DNA of 64,000 nt, from assembly GCA_963971425.1 (NCBI GenBank), contig OZ020514.1:41391158-41455157 (forward strand), written 5' to 3'. Positions within the stretch are counted from its first letter, which is position 1. The number at the start of each line of letters is the position of its first letter. The translations under genes were made by a program, and so were the position numbers. The notes beneath the pieces are model-generated. The model was given only the letters and a program-made list of their open reading frames with translations, ran no database searches and was not told the origin of the DNA. Below, one piece after another: positions 1 to 10,633 of this stretch. The DNA comes from Bryoerythrophyllum caledonicum. Its lineage: Eukaryota > Streptophyta > Bryopsida > Pottiales > Pottiaceae.

Positions 1-841
1 TCTCGAGCTCCTTCAGCGTAGAAGGGAGCATAGTACCGTCCCTGAAAATCCACAGCTGCGGAAAATTCCAAGAGCTGCTTCGTCAGATATTGCAAGAGGA
101 ACTAGCGTAGACTTTCATGAACGTGAGTTTGCACCACAGGTTACATCGCAACTCGAGGAATCCGCGCATGTGAATCCCATGCACGTTTCGCTGAACGTAA
201 TGTTGACAGCCACGGTCCGCGCGTTGGTATAATTGTGCGCCTCAACGACAACAGCTGTTGGCGCCACTGTGTCTGCAAAGAAAGAAAAACCGATGTGTCT
301 GTAAATCAAGAAGGATCCTGCGTGCGTTTGATCTTGCTCAAGAGTACCAAAAATCAAACAAAAGCTTCTGTCGAGCTGCTGATTACCGATCGTCCACCGC
401 AACTCCGTCGCGCCGAATGCTCCACTTGAAGAATTCACCTCGATGAAGAAACTATGTTCTCCATCGGCAAGACCGCTGAACACCGCGCGTCCAGTGCCAC
501 AATCCGCAGCCGGAAGCCGATCCAACTGCACAACGAAACCGAATTTTAGTCCAACTCCTTCTTCCTCTGAAAATCATTCAAACGCACAAAAAACAATCCG
601 TTTGATTCACCTGGCACGTGAAGGAGCAACTTCCCACAGCCGCACATGGATTGGTGCCATTGCCATCCGCAACCGCGAACGTGAAGCTAGCATTACTTCT
701 CAACGCGACGCTCGCAGGCGCCTCCGTGAACACAACGCTCAAATTCCCTGAGCTCTGAGCTGCGACATGAGAGCTGAGATCCAAGAAAAAAACCAGAAAC
801 CAGAGCCCGCTGCAAATCACTCCAAAAGTTGTGGTCTCCAT
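1..841 (-). CDS. 5' part of a secreted, cysteine-containing protein gene, two exons seen, runs off the window
   Basis: Exon 1 (611-841) starts at an ATG and opens with a clear signal peptide: a short charged start, a hydrophobic run (GVICSGLWFLVFFLDL) and a cleavage-type end (SHVAAQ). An 85-bp intron (526-610) has a GTGAAT donor directly after CAG and a TTGTGCAG acceptor. Splicing keeps phase 0 and joins SFTCQ to LDRLPAADCG. Exon 2 (about 118-525) carries paired cysteines, N-glycosylation-type sites, and phrases such as DGEHSFFIEVNSSSG, ELRWTI and RTVAVNITFSETC. These look like a repeated beta-sandwich (Ig/HYR-like) extracellular module of plant surface proteins. That assignment is inference and I do not recognise the family by name. 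The frame closes at 115, so either another intron starts nearby or the gene is broken there. The last ~110 bases of the window could not be assigned. An in-frame ATG 30 bp upstream (871) lies in transposon-derived sequence. Confidence 0.6.
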
Positions 842-865
842 CTTGAAGATATGCCGGGACTGGTT

Positions 866-2313
866 CACCATCAAAATGGATCCTATGTTTACGAATTATT
901 TCTTGCAGATTGGGAAACAATTGCGAGATTTTCCATTGACCATCTAAGTCAAGGGCTAATCCACATCTAATCATGCCTTTACGGGCATATGAAATACCTT
1001 GGTGATCCCGTTGCGCATTCACGCGTCGAACACTTTCTGCTGCCAATTCTAAGAAAAATCCCTTTCCATGGTTTTGCAACTTTCCAGACCAACCTCCTCC
1101 AAACCTTTCATCGTTTTGCCATTCTCCGTTTTCTATGAGCTCCATCTCTTTTCTTCTCACAGAGAACTCCGACTGTCTTTCATTTTAGAGATTATAAAAG
1201 TATTTGCAAGTTGCACCAAGTGTGTAGTGTTAGGCGGTAAATAAGAAAGAGTTGTATGCTTTCTTTCAAGAACTCTAGATAACTGAGGAGATATATTATG
1301 AGCACTACAGTTGTCCACCCAAATATGCTTCCGTCTTCCTTGGCTGTCAGGTTGATAGGCTCTGCATTCGGAGAACCACTCGAGAAGAAGCTGAGAATCA
1401 ATTCATCCTCTGGGAGCTGTACGATAACAAACTCCAAGTATGTCATTAGGCACATTTCGAATTGGATAAGTGCGGTTCTTGTTCGTGAAGATCAACATGG
1501 GTGTTGAAATCTTCGCTTGACGGCCGCCAGTGATCCTCACCATCATAGTCATTTTTTCTCCTCCAAAAACTACATTTGCGTAAATCACTTGGGTCTCTAC
1601 TCGAAATCCCAAAGTCTTCCCATTGTCATAGTTAATAACAAAGTGCATCTCGTCCATATTTTCCATGTAATCCTCATGAAAAGTCCCTGACGCAAATCCT
1701 CTATATAAGACTCCTAAATGGAAAGTTGCGCACATTTCAATGTGCAACTCTTCGCGGGACTACATGACAAACGTCCAGTCTGTTGACGCACCACTATTCC
1801 ATTGACATGCATAAATGTTTGCATCCACCTCGCATTAATCTTATCAAGAATCAAACCTCCATTTCTAGGGTCGCAATAGTTACTAGTGAATCTATTTGTT
1901 AAATTGGCAATCTCAAATTTTGCAAGACTTTGCAAAATTGAAGATGACAACTTCACACCAGCTGATTTCAACCTTTCAAACTCTGATAATAATCGTATAT
2001 ACAACCAAGAAACTCACTCTGACCGTTTCCGACCTCTTCCCCTTATAGCTTTTCTAGCGCGTCGAGCTACAACACCGAGTTGGGGTCTATTTAGATGTTT
2101 GTAAGACTAATTATTAGGTTGTAAAATTCGATCTCGAGCTGCCCACCAACGCACAACCTTTTGGTTGTTGGCTTTCTCATTACCTCTAAAGTACTCTGGA
2201 AATGCCCGTACCATCCTAGATGGCAGCAAGTGCTCGCCATTAAATTCGGAATTGATGATCATCCAATTGACCACTTCTTGACGTACAATACTCACTCCTT
2301 GTAAACTTCGCAT
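866..2313 (-). pseudogene. Broken pogo/Tigger-like DDE transposase (copy A)
   Basis: Several open pieces in different frames together match the transposase at 51.8-53.2 kb. The N-terminal piece (2107-2313) ends VVRWWAARDRIL, matching ATRWWALKDTLL in the other copy. The next piece (1714-2004) carries ARWMQTFMHVNGIVV. The catalytic piece (1403-1747) has NMDEMHFVINYDNGKTLGF and GGEKMTMMVRITGG, holding the first catalytic Asp. After an in-frame TGA come WVDNCSAHNISP (second Asp) and QLANTFI, where the other copy has QPADTYI, so the third acidic residue appears lost. The C-terminal piece contains GKGFFLELAAESV, SYARKGMIRC and FPNLQEII. At least four stops or frameshifts make it inactive. Family membership (DDE_1, Tc1/mariner superfamily) follows from the D-D-D spacing and the DNCSAHN motif. 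No terminal repeats were found for this copy. Confidence 0.75.
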
Positions 2314-3350
2314 TCCAATTCCATGTTCTTGTATTGTTAAGATGGAAAGAATCAGAATGTATAGATATACAAAGCTACAATGTCATCTGTAAGAATGAAC
2401 AAGAACAAACATCAAAAAACGAGTCAGCGGCTTGCTCCGCTTTGTAACGGCACTCCACTCTCCAAACTGACAGCATGTCCTTGTTAAACGTCATATCATG
2501 AACAAGCTTGTGTGATAAATTATTAGTATCAAGGTTGGAATAATCTGATTGTAGCATACCACTATCGCAGAATTGATGAAGTCTAGCTGTTGGTATTTGG
2601 AATCACTTTTGAAAGAAGACCATCAAATCCTCCAGAACAAGTGACACGAGCTTTCCTCAAGCTCTCCGGCCAACATGTCCGAAGCAGGTACGACGTAAAA
2701 ATGTGTATTATCTTCTGTTCTTCCAAGACCACAAAGTATTGCCACACTGCACAAATGCAATGAGCAGAATGATATTGACTTGATAGATTGATGACCACAA
2801 ATCTCCTGCATGAACTCATGGCATCCCTCACCTGGCGTGGTGTGATGAGCTGGTTTGCAGCATGCCATGTAGACTGACCACAAATCTCCTCCACGAACTC
2901 ATGACATATTACTCATTCACTACTGAATGATGAAATCGACTATGCACACAGATCGAACCTTGAGATAGAGTCTGCAAATGAAAGCGAGAGAATCAACCGT
3001 GAGACAGGTGAAACCTTCATTGGAGCACGTTAAGCATCAATGGCCAGCAATCATATATATCTTATTAACAAATAGAATCAGTCACAAAAAAAGGAGAAAA
3101 ACACTGCTAGACCAAGACCTTCAACACTGTAAAACACTGCTAGACCACTTGGCGCAACTGCTATCATTTACCACTTGGCGCACGAAGGTCTACCATCAAA
3201 AAACACTGCTAGGAAAACACTGCTAGACCAAGATCTTCAACACTGCTAGACCTTTGTGTTTAAAATCAAGGGGAATTTTTTACCTTGAGAGAGAGCTGCA
3301 ATTGAAAGCGAGAAAATCTGCTGCAAACTTGTATGAAACCTGCACATTGT
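2314..3350. other. Non-coding spacer with short local duplications
   Basis: No gene is recognised. A phrase reading GACCACAAATCTCCTSCAYG occurs twice (near 2790 and 2875) and is a local duplication. Between 3090 and 3250 the phrase AACACTGCTAGACCA recurs several times. Short open frames on both strands show no recognisable domain. Confidence 0.5.
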
Positions 3351-3351
3351 G

Positions 3352-3530
3352 CACTTTCTGTCACATGAAACCCTACTTCCTATTGTGCATCTTCTGTCAC
3401 CTACAAACCTTTCTTTCTATTCTGCACCTTCTATCACGTGCAAACCCTATTTTCTATTGTGCACCTTCTATCACCTGCAAACCCTACTTCCTATTGTGTA
3501 CCTTCTATCACCTCCAAAGCCTACTTCCTC
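3352..3530. repeat. Minisatellite, about 37-bp unit, four to five copies
   Basis: Units read approximately CACCTTCTATCACCTGCAAA followed by CCCTACTTCCTATTGTG, with substitutions between copies. The open frames of about 100 codons across the array exist because the unit lacks stops, not because of a gene. Confidence 0.8.
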
Positions 3531-3593
3531 ATCTCTACAAGGAATGGAGAGATTCTGAGTGACGGCGGGAGGGGGCTCAGAGAGCAAAAGTGT

Positions 3594-3664
3594 CCAAAAC
3601 CAAAATTGATGTAGTCCACCTCAATTTTCATCCAAAACTAGAATTGATGTGGTCCACCTCAATT
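3594..3664. repeat. Tandem duplication, two copies of about 36 bp
   Basis: The phrase ATTGATGTRGTCCACCTCAA followed by TTTTCATC occurs twice in a row with minor differences. Confidence 0.7.
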
Positions 3665-4829
3665 TTCATCTACATTACCTATATCTCCACACTATATTCA
3701 GTGAACGGTGTAGCAGATTTTAAGTGTAGAGAGTAGCCAACCGTTGATGTTGCATGATGACTTGAGTGACTAATCTAATTTGGAAGAAGTCTCTTAAAGA
3801 AGTTGTAACAACTTCTTAATCAACTATGTCGTCAGTGAGAGGATAATTGAAGGTTGAGATGTGGTGAGCCGTCTGCCAGAGTTGAGCGGAGTCTCGTAAC
3901 CCATGAGCAATCTGTGAGAGTCGTGATTCACATTGTGAAGTAATTGAGTGAGCATCGACAAGGTTATTGTTTGCATGAGCAGCATTGAGAAAACATCATT
4001 AAGCACCGATCAATATCATTGAACATTGTCAAGCAACGTCCCTATCAAGTGAGATATTTGGAGTTTTGCTGATATCAAGATTCTGTGAGTTGTGCTGTAG
4101 GAAGAGTAAGAAAAGTTTGAGGACGATGTGAGTTTTGGTCAATGGATTACCAAGTGACGACCGCTTTATCACCGAACCTCAGTTGTTGTGTAGTTGTAAT
4201 CAATATTAGGCTTGCTCGTCGAGAACAACATTAATTGAAAGGATGTAGACACTGAATTTAGAGATCATGAATATTTTGTGAGGTTGACAGATTTTAGTTC
4301 GACGTGAAACCCTAATGGTGTATTGGTGCCCAGGAATACGGGAGGAACATCAGTGTTGCGTAACGGCGTCATTCACAGAGTGAAGGGAAGTGCATTCGTT
4401 TGTATCAGTGACGCATTTGTCTGCATGTCACGCATCTAGCACGGAGGAAAGTAGGTGTTGTTTGTATGTTTAGATCTTTGTGAGTATATGTTGTTCATGT
4501 ATCAAAGTAAAGTAGATTAGCGTAGTTTTTAAATGATACCCATGCAACCGAGAGTATGGATAGAAGTGGCCTGTTGAAAGCCGTCTATTATGTGTGATTT
4601 TACGAACAAATACTTTTAAGTATATAATAAACGTAGTGTGGTATTTTTGTCACTTATACATAGAAGTAAGTTCTGCCGAGAGGCTGTAAGCTATTGGAAT
4701 TACAAGAAAGGAGTCTGAAGCACAAAGAAGTACTTAAAAAAAGGATAATTCTAAACAATGGTATCTTGAAGTATTGACCAAACTGACAAGTTGGTTGCTC
4801 AATTTCAAGTGAAGAAAGGAGCAGAAGCG
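3665..4829. other. Non-coding stretch upstream of the unrecognised gene
   Basis: About 1.2 kb with no long open frame and no recognisable domain. It ends just before the ATG of the unrecognised gene at 4830, so it may hold that gene's promoter and leader, but I see no defined TATA box or other element that decides this. Confidence 0.4.
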
Positions 4830-5057
4830 ATGGGCAACAAACCAAAACCAGAATAGGTGATAGCGCCATCACCACTTATGATCATTCCGGAGGAGGTAGT
4901 AGATCCTAATCAAGCCAAGTTAGAGCACGCAGGCTTGTGGACATTCATCTGTAAGAGGTGGCCTATGGCCGACCCTGACCGTGTGTTGGCATTTGTACAA
5001 GCTTCGCGTTGGATGTCACAGGATGAGTTCAAGATTCAAGACAATTTTGTCTACTTT
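4830..5057 (+). pseudogene. Unrecognised decayed gene, N-terminal part (interrupted by the copia element)
   Basis: An ATG at 4830 begins a frame reading MGNKPKPE, then, after an in-frame TAG, VIAPSPLMIIPEEVVDPN, GLWTFICKRWPMADPDRVLA and SRWMSQDEFKIQDNFVYF. It runs straight into the 5' LTR of the copia element, and the same gene resumes after the 3' LTR. I do not recognise the family. Tryptophans and charged residues are spaced like a globular domain. It might be a host gene or the coding part of an unidentified repeat family. Confidence 0.45.
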
Positions 5058-5234
5058 TTTTAGACATACGTATCAATACTGTGTATAGTTAGTACACTAG
5101 TTAAACATAGAGGTGTAACTCTTGATAGAAGAGTTGTGACTCTGTGAACAAGGGTCATATATATATATATGTATGTCAACTTTATTAATATATAGAATAC
5201 ATTACTTTCTATCGATCTCTCTCCTAATCTAACA
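5058..5234 (+). repeat. 5' LTR of the copia element
   Basis: A 177-bp direct repeat of 10454-10628. It holds an (AT)n run and ends TCTAACA, followed at once by the Met-tRNA primer-binding site. Confidence 0.93.
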
Positions 5235-8200
5235 TGGTATCAGAGCAAGATGTGCAATCCTCAGATTCTGGCTATAGAAAATTCAAGTGAGGATGTTTTT
5301 GATCTTCTCATTCTTGAAACAAAAAGATAAGAAACTGATCATGCAATTAGAATTGCAAATGCAAACTTTAACAATGTCTTTTTACAAGGCATAATAGAGC
5401 CATTACCAATTCCAGAGCAAGAACAACCATTTGAATATGCACAAAATACATTTGACATTCGCAACACCCCTGCAGAATACATTGAAACATTCACAAACTT
5501 CAATGCAGAAAATCTAGAATTCATTTCTAACGATTTTATTGAAGAAAGTGAAATTCAAGCAATTTTAAGAAGAGAATATTAGAAATGTCAACACATAAAA
5601 TAGACATCAGCCATGTCACAAAATTTAATGGCTCATATTTTAGTATTTGGAAACATAGATTAACTCTAATTTTTAAAGGAGAAAAATTATGGCCTTTAGT
5701 GACTGGAAATCAGTACTTACCGGTGGCCCCGACAGCAACAGAATTAGCTGCTGGAGCTCTTGCTTTACCTCTCACTAGTGCAGGAAGCATTAGTATGTGG
5801 GAGGACCAAGATGCAATAGCTTTAACCATCATAAACAATTGCCTTGAAAATTCAGTAGTTTCTCATATTCAATCTTGTACCATATCTCACTTAGCTTGGT
5901 CAAGATTAATAAGCATTTTTGAATCACAAGATGTAATAACAAAAATGCATTTAAAAGATAGATTAATTAATTTTAAAATGAAAGAGAATACAAGCATTGT
6001 CAAACATATTCATAATTTCAGAGCTGACCTTGAGCAATTACTAGCAACAAGTTCACATTTACTAGATGACAAAGCTGTTATTATGTTGATGAGGAGTCTT
6101 CCTCAAAACTATCAGCCCTTCATTCGTTCTTTGAGAAGGCAAGTTGGGCTCACTTTGCAAACATAAATCACTTATTTGATTCAAGAAGAGACCTTTATCA
6201 AAGATACAAGTCCTACTTCTGAAAACAAATCAGCACTCTATGTTGGAAAGAAGAAATTCAACAAAAGGAAGAAACCTTACTTTAACAAGAACTTTAAAAC
6301 AAGTTCAGATTCAAAAAGAGAGAGCAGTCGCTACAAACCTTTTGAGAAGAAGATTCTTGCAACACAGAAAAAGTGTTTTTATTGCGAAAAGCCCGGGCAT
6401 CACATCAAAGACTGCAGAGCCAAAATTGCTGTAGAAAAAGGTAATAATACAAGACAAAATAGTCTTGCAACAACTTACAACAAACTTTATGTGATAGCCT
6501 CCAAAACCCAAGGACACATCAATTCCACTTGGTATGTGGATTCTAGGGCCACCCAGCACATGTGTCATCAGCGAGAAGGATTCACAAACTACACCAAGTG
6601 TCAAGACGACCAAGTAGTTTATTTAGGGGATGACTCCACATCCTACACCATTGAAGGACATGGTGATGTCCTTATCAAATTGACTAATGGGGATGAGAAA
6701 AACATACCTGATGTTTTGCACATTCCCGGTTTGCCCAAGAATCTATTTTCAGCCAAACAACTTATCAAGCAGGAGGTGAAATTCATATCAAAGATGGAAT
6801 TTCTATCCTTATTAGCAAATTGGGTCAAATCATAGCCACATGTAAATTAAATCCAGATTTATATGAATTAGGTGAGATTATTCTCTGAAACAACTATGCT
6901 TTGGCCATACCAACCATTACATCACACAATACAACTGATTTATGGCATTTAAGACTAGGTAGAATCACTTCAGCCTATATACCACAACAAAATGGTGTGT
7001 CAGAGCGCAAAAATAGGACATCAATAAGAGCCATCCTATCTATGTTATCATATGCAAAATTACCAAAGATATTTTGGGGCGAAGCATTATATATAGCCAA
7101 TTATCTCCAAAATAGAAGTCCTACAAAAGCTATATCAAATAATTCAACACCATTTGAGTTATGGTATGGCCGTCAACCAAACTTATCCTATCTCAAAATC
7201 TTTGGATGTAAAGCACATGTCTTCATACCCAAAGAACAACGCAGAAAATTAGACTCCCATTCTTTTGAAGCTATCTTTCCAGGATATAGTGAAGAAACTA
7301 AGGCTTACCGTTTGATAAATATACATACTCACAAATTAATAATATCACGGGATGTTATATTTGATGAAGTTTTAAGTGCAAAATCAATAAGTCACTCTTT
7401 TCAAGTAAATGATGACCAAGAGATTCTAATCCATCCTGAAATATTTCAAATTCAATCTGCTGTTCAAACTCACTATGGTCAATTATCAAATAGACAAATA
7501 TTGATTCTACCTTCTCAATTACAACAACCGGCATCCTCAATACCTCAAAATATTCAAAGTCCACATGGACCATCATATGCTACCCCACCAACTTTAGATT
7601 CAGATGCTGCCAGCCCTGAAGGAGATGACGTCACATCAGACTTTCAACCCCAATATGCACCTCCAAGTTCCTTAGTAAGACCTAAAAGGTAAATAAAACC
7701 AACACGAAGGTTACTTGAATCCATAGGTGGCCGTGCATCTAAACAAAAGCCTACTCCAAAAAGGCATCAAGCCAATGTTGTCTCACATACAAATGATCTT
7801 CCTCAAACATTCCAAGAAGCTTTATCAAGATCAGATTTCCAACAATGGCATTCAGCCATTCAAGCTGAAATTGATTCTTTGGAGAAAAACAAAACTTGGA
7901 TTCTTACCAAATTACCTCCAAATTGTAAGCCAATCACTTCTAAATGGGTTTTTAAAGTCAAAACAAAGACTGATGGTACTTTAGACAAGTACAAAGCTCG
8001 TTTAGTGGCCCGTGGCTTCACTCAAATACAAGGCATTGACTACATGGAGACATTTTCTCCTCTGGTTAAAACTAACTCAATTAAAGTTTTATTGGCACTT
8101 GCCACTCAATATGATTTGGAAATCCACCAATTGGATGTTAAGACTGCATTCTTAAATGGTTATATAGAGGAAGACATTTATATGACAATTCCTGAAGGTT

Positions 8201-9600
8201 TTTTATTACCTTCAAATTCAGACCTGGTTTGTAAACTTTGCAAATCTTTATATGGCTTAAATCAATCCTCCCGTGCTTGGTATCAGCGTTTAGACCAATA
8301 CCTTACTTCCAATAGATTCAACAGATTAGAATCTGATGCTAGTATATATATCCAAAGAAAAGTTGACAATACTTTTCTCATCGTTATAATTTATGTTGAT
8401 GATTGTATATTAGTGAGTAATCAGCTCACTTTTATTCTGAACATCAAAACTCTATTACAACAAGAATTTGACATGTCAGATAAAGGTGAATTACACTTCA
8501 CCCTTGGCAATGCCATGATAAGAAATAAATTTGAAGGTTGGACTTTCATTCATCAGCAAAAATACCTTATTTTTAAACTCACGGAGTACAATACGTTAGA
8601 CTGCAAGTCTATTAGCACCTCCATGGAATCCGGGATTCGATTAAGCAGAGAAGACTCTTTTGTATCCCAAGAAGACCAACACCTTTATTCCCAAATAGTT
8701 GGGAGCCTAATGCATGCCATTGTCAATACTCGACCAGATTGCGCTTATACAATCAGTATTTTGGCACAATACCTAAGTACACGAGCTGCAACCCATATTC
8801 AAACTCTTAAAAGAACTTTACGATATGTGAAAGGCACTTTACCTTATGGAATATCCTACAAACAATCTCCACATGGTAACATCCTCCATGGTTATTTTGA
8901 TGCTAATTGGGCTAGCTGCAAAGACACAAGAAGATCAACATCTGGTTATTGTTTTCTCTTAGCCAATGGTGTCATCTCTTGGGGCAGCAAGAAACAACAA
9001 TCTCTGGCTCTTTCTTCAACTGAATCATAGTACATGGCATTAGCTAAAGCTACAGCTAAAGCCATTTGGTTAAAAAAATTATTAGAAGAACTTGGGTTTT
9101 CCAAATCTGCCCCTACGTCTATTTATTCAGATAGCCAAAGTGCTCTTGCTTTAACAGCAAATCCAAAGTATCATTCACGTTCCAAACATATTGACACCCA
9201 ATATCATTTTACACGTGAAAAGTCTTAACCCAAAAAATTAAACTTCAATTTATATCTACAGCTGAAATGACAGCTGATATCCTCACCAAGGCACTACCAC
9301 GAGATAAGCATCTCTATTGTATGAATAAACTTGGCATGTGTTTACTTCCACTACACAACAAAGTTCTCCAAGCCAAGCACTTTTGGTTTTTAGACCTCTC
9401 AACTTCAGTGGGAGTTTTCTATCTCTTGAGCAATCTTTGAGTGGTAGAACTTACCTCTATTCTACAAACAGAAGTGACATTTCAAAGACCTCTCAAGCCA
9501 AAACAACCAAGCAAGATCACAACACAACAATACAAGGAATGAACTCAAACAAAGTTAAAGTAAATATACTTACCTTGCTGTTGTTTTTCTTCAGTTCGTG

Positions 9601-10440
9601 ATGTTGTGCTCCTACTACTCCATCCAATCAGCTGCAGCAGCTCCTACCCAACCAGCTGCCAACTCTACCACAACACCAACGCCGGCAATCCTCCTTTAGC
9701 TTCCGCCTCTTCAAGCTTGTAGCAACGGTCAAAGATGAAGAGGTCACCACCGAGACCCAGCAGAAACGCACTGTTGAGAAAGAACGCGCGCACAACTAGC
9801 CATCACAGGACTCGCACAATAAGACATCACAGGACTCTTACTGCCCTCATCAGCTACCGAGTAGGACTCCGTCTCAACCGTCCTCGAACCGTGCTCCACC
9901 AAAGCGAGTTTTGAGGACGAGCATGAGTGAATCGGGGCGGCTGCTGCTGAAGGAGGCTCCGCCGAGCAAGCGGGCGGCGGCGAAGCGCATCCAAGCGTGC
10001 TGGCGCGGGCGCCAGCTGCGGCGCACGTGGCCGCTGGAGAAGCTGCAGGCGGTGTACGAGGTGCGGCAGGACCTACGTGAGCACCTGCAAGTGCTGGCGG
10101 GCGCACCGGCGTAGTAGGAGCGCCTGTGCGCGGACGCACGCGAGCGCTTGCGCTGGAGCAAATGCACCATGGCGCTGCTGTTGCACTTGGACGCCGTATA
10201 GGGCGCCAACCGCAACGTGCGCAAGCTCGTCACGCGCGAGGTCATCGCTTTCCAGGAGATTATCGACTCCGCCTCCTCACCAGCTTCGACTCCTCCGCTT
10301 CGACCTCTAGCAGCACAACACGAAGAACAAGAGTGCGGCGCAGCCACAAGACTGCAATGACACTCCAAACCCTACGTTACAGAAGAAGACCGCATAGGAT
10401 GATATAATATTCATCCAAACAGATGAAGCTTTAACCTAGT
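9601..10440 (+). pseudogene. Captured host BAG-family gene fragment (IQ motif plus BAG domain) inside the copia element
   Basis: The base composition changes abruptly to GC-rich. One frame encodes an IQ calmodulin-binding motif (AAAKRIQACWRGRQLRR) followed by TWPLEKLQAVYEV. Further on it reads ERLRWSKCTMALLLHLDAV and NVRKLVTREVIAFQEIIDS. Plant BAG5-8-type co-chaperones have an IQ motif directly before the Hsp70-binding BAG domain, with the same WEPLKKLK and LLLKLDTIQG phrases. The segment therefore looks like a transduced piece of a host BAG gene. It is interrupted by a few in-frame TAG codons where relatives usually have glutamine. The order IQ-BAG is uninterrupted by introns, which fits capture from an RNA. 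The 5' part (9601-9900) is weakly defined. It lies on the same strand as the retroelement. Confidence 0.72.
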
Positions 10441-10453
10441 ATACTAGTGGGAG

Positions 10454-10628
10454 TGTTAGACATACGTATCAATACTATGTATAGTTAGTACACTAGTTAA
10501 ACATAGAGGTGTAACTCTTGATAGAAGAGTCGTGACTCTGTGAACAAGGGTCATATATATATATATATGTCAACTTTATTAATATATAGAATACATTACT
10601 TTCTATCGATCTCTCTCCTAATCTAACA
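10454..10628 (+). repeat. 3' LTR of the copia element
   Basis: A direct repeat of the 5' LTR, preceded by the purine tract AGTGGGAG and followed by the 5-bp target duplication ACTTC. Confidence 0.93.
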
Positions 10629-10633
10629 ACTTC

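Larger units (their letters stand above)
5058..10628 (+). mobile_element. Ty1/copia LTR retrotransposon, young but broken, with captured host sequence
   Basis: Two near-identical 175-177-bp LTRs (5058-5234 and 10454-10628) begin TG(T)TAGACATACG and end TCTAACA. They differ by about three substitutions and a short AT-repeat length change, which suggests recent insertion. The flanking target duplication is ACTTT / ACTTC. A primer-binding site TGGTATCAGAGC for initiator Met-tRNA follows the 5' LTR, and a purine tract (AGTGGGAG) precedes the 3' LTR. Parts in order: gag-like region (5.58-6.17 kb), CCHC zinc knuckle (CFYCEKPGHHIKDC) and protease-like region (6.18-6.84 kb), a shortened integrase region (6.9-7.7 kb), reverse transcriptase with YVDD (7.88-9.03 kb) and RNase H (9.03-9.23 kb). 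The integrase-before-RT order defines Ty1/copia. The element is broken in several places. Between RNase H and the purine tract lies a GC-rich segment foreign to the element. Confidence 0.92.
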
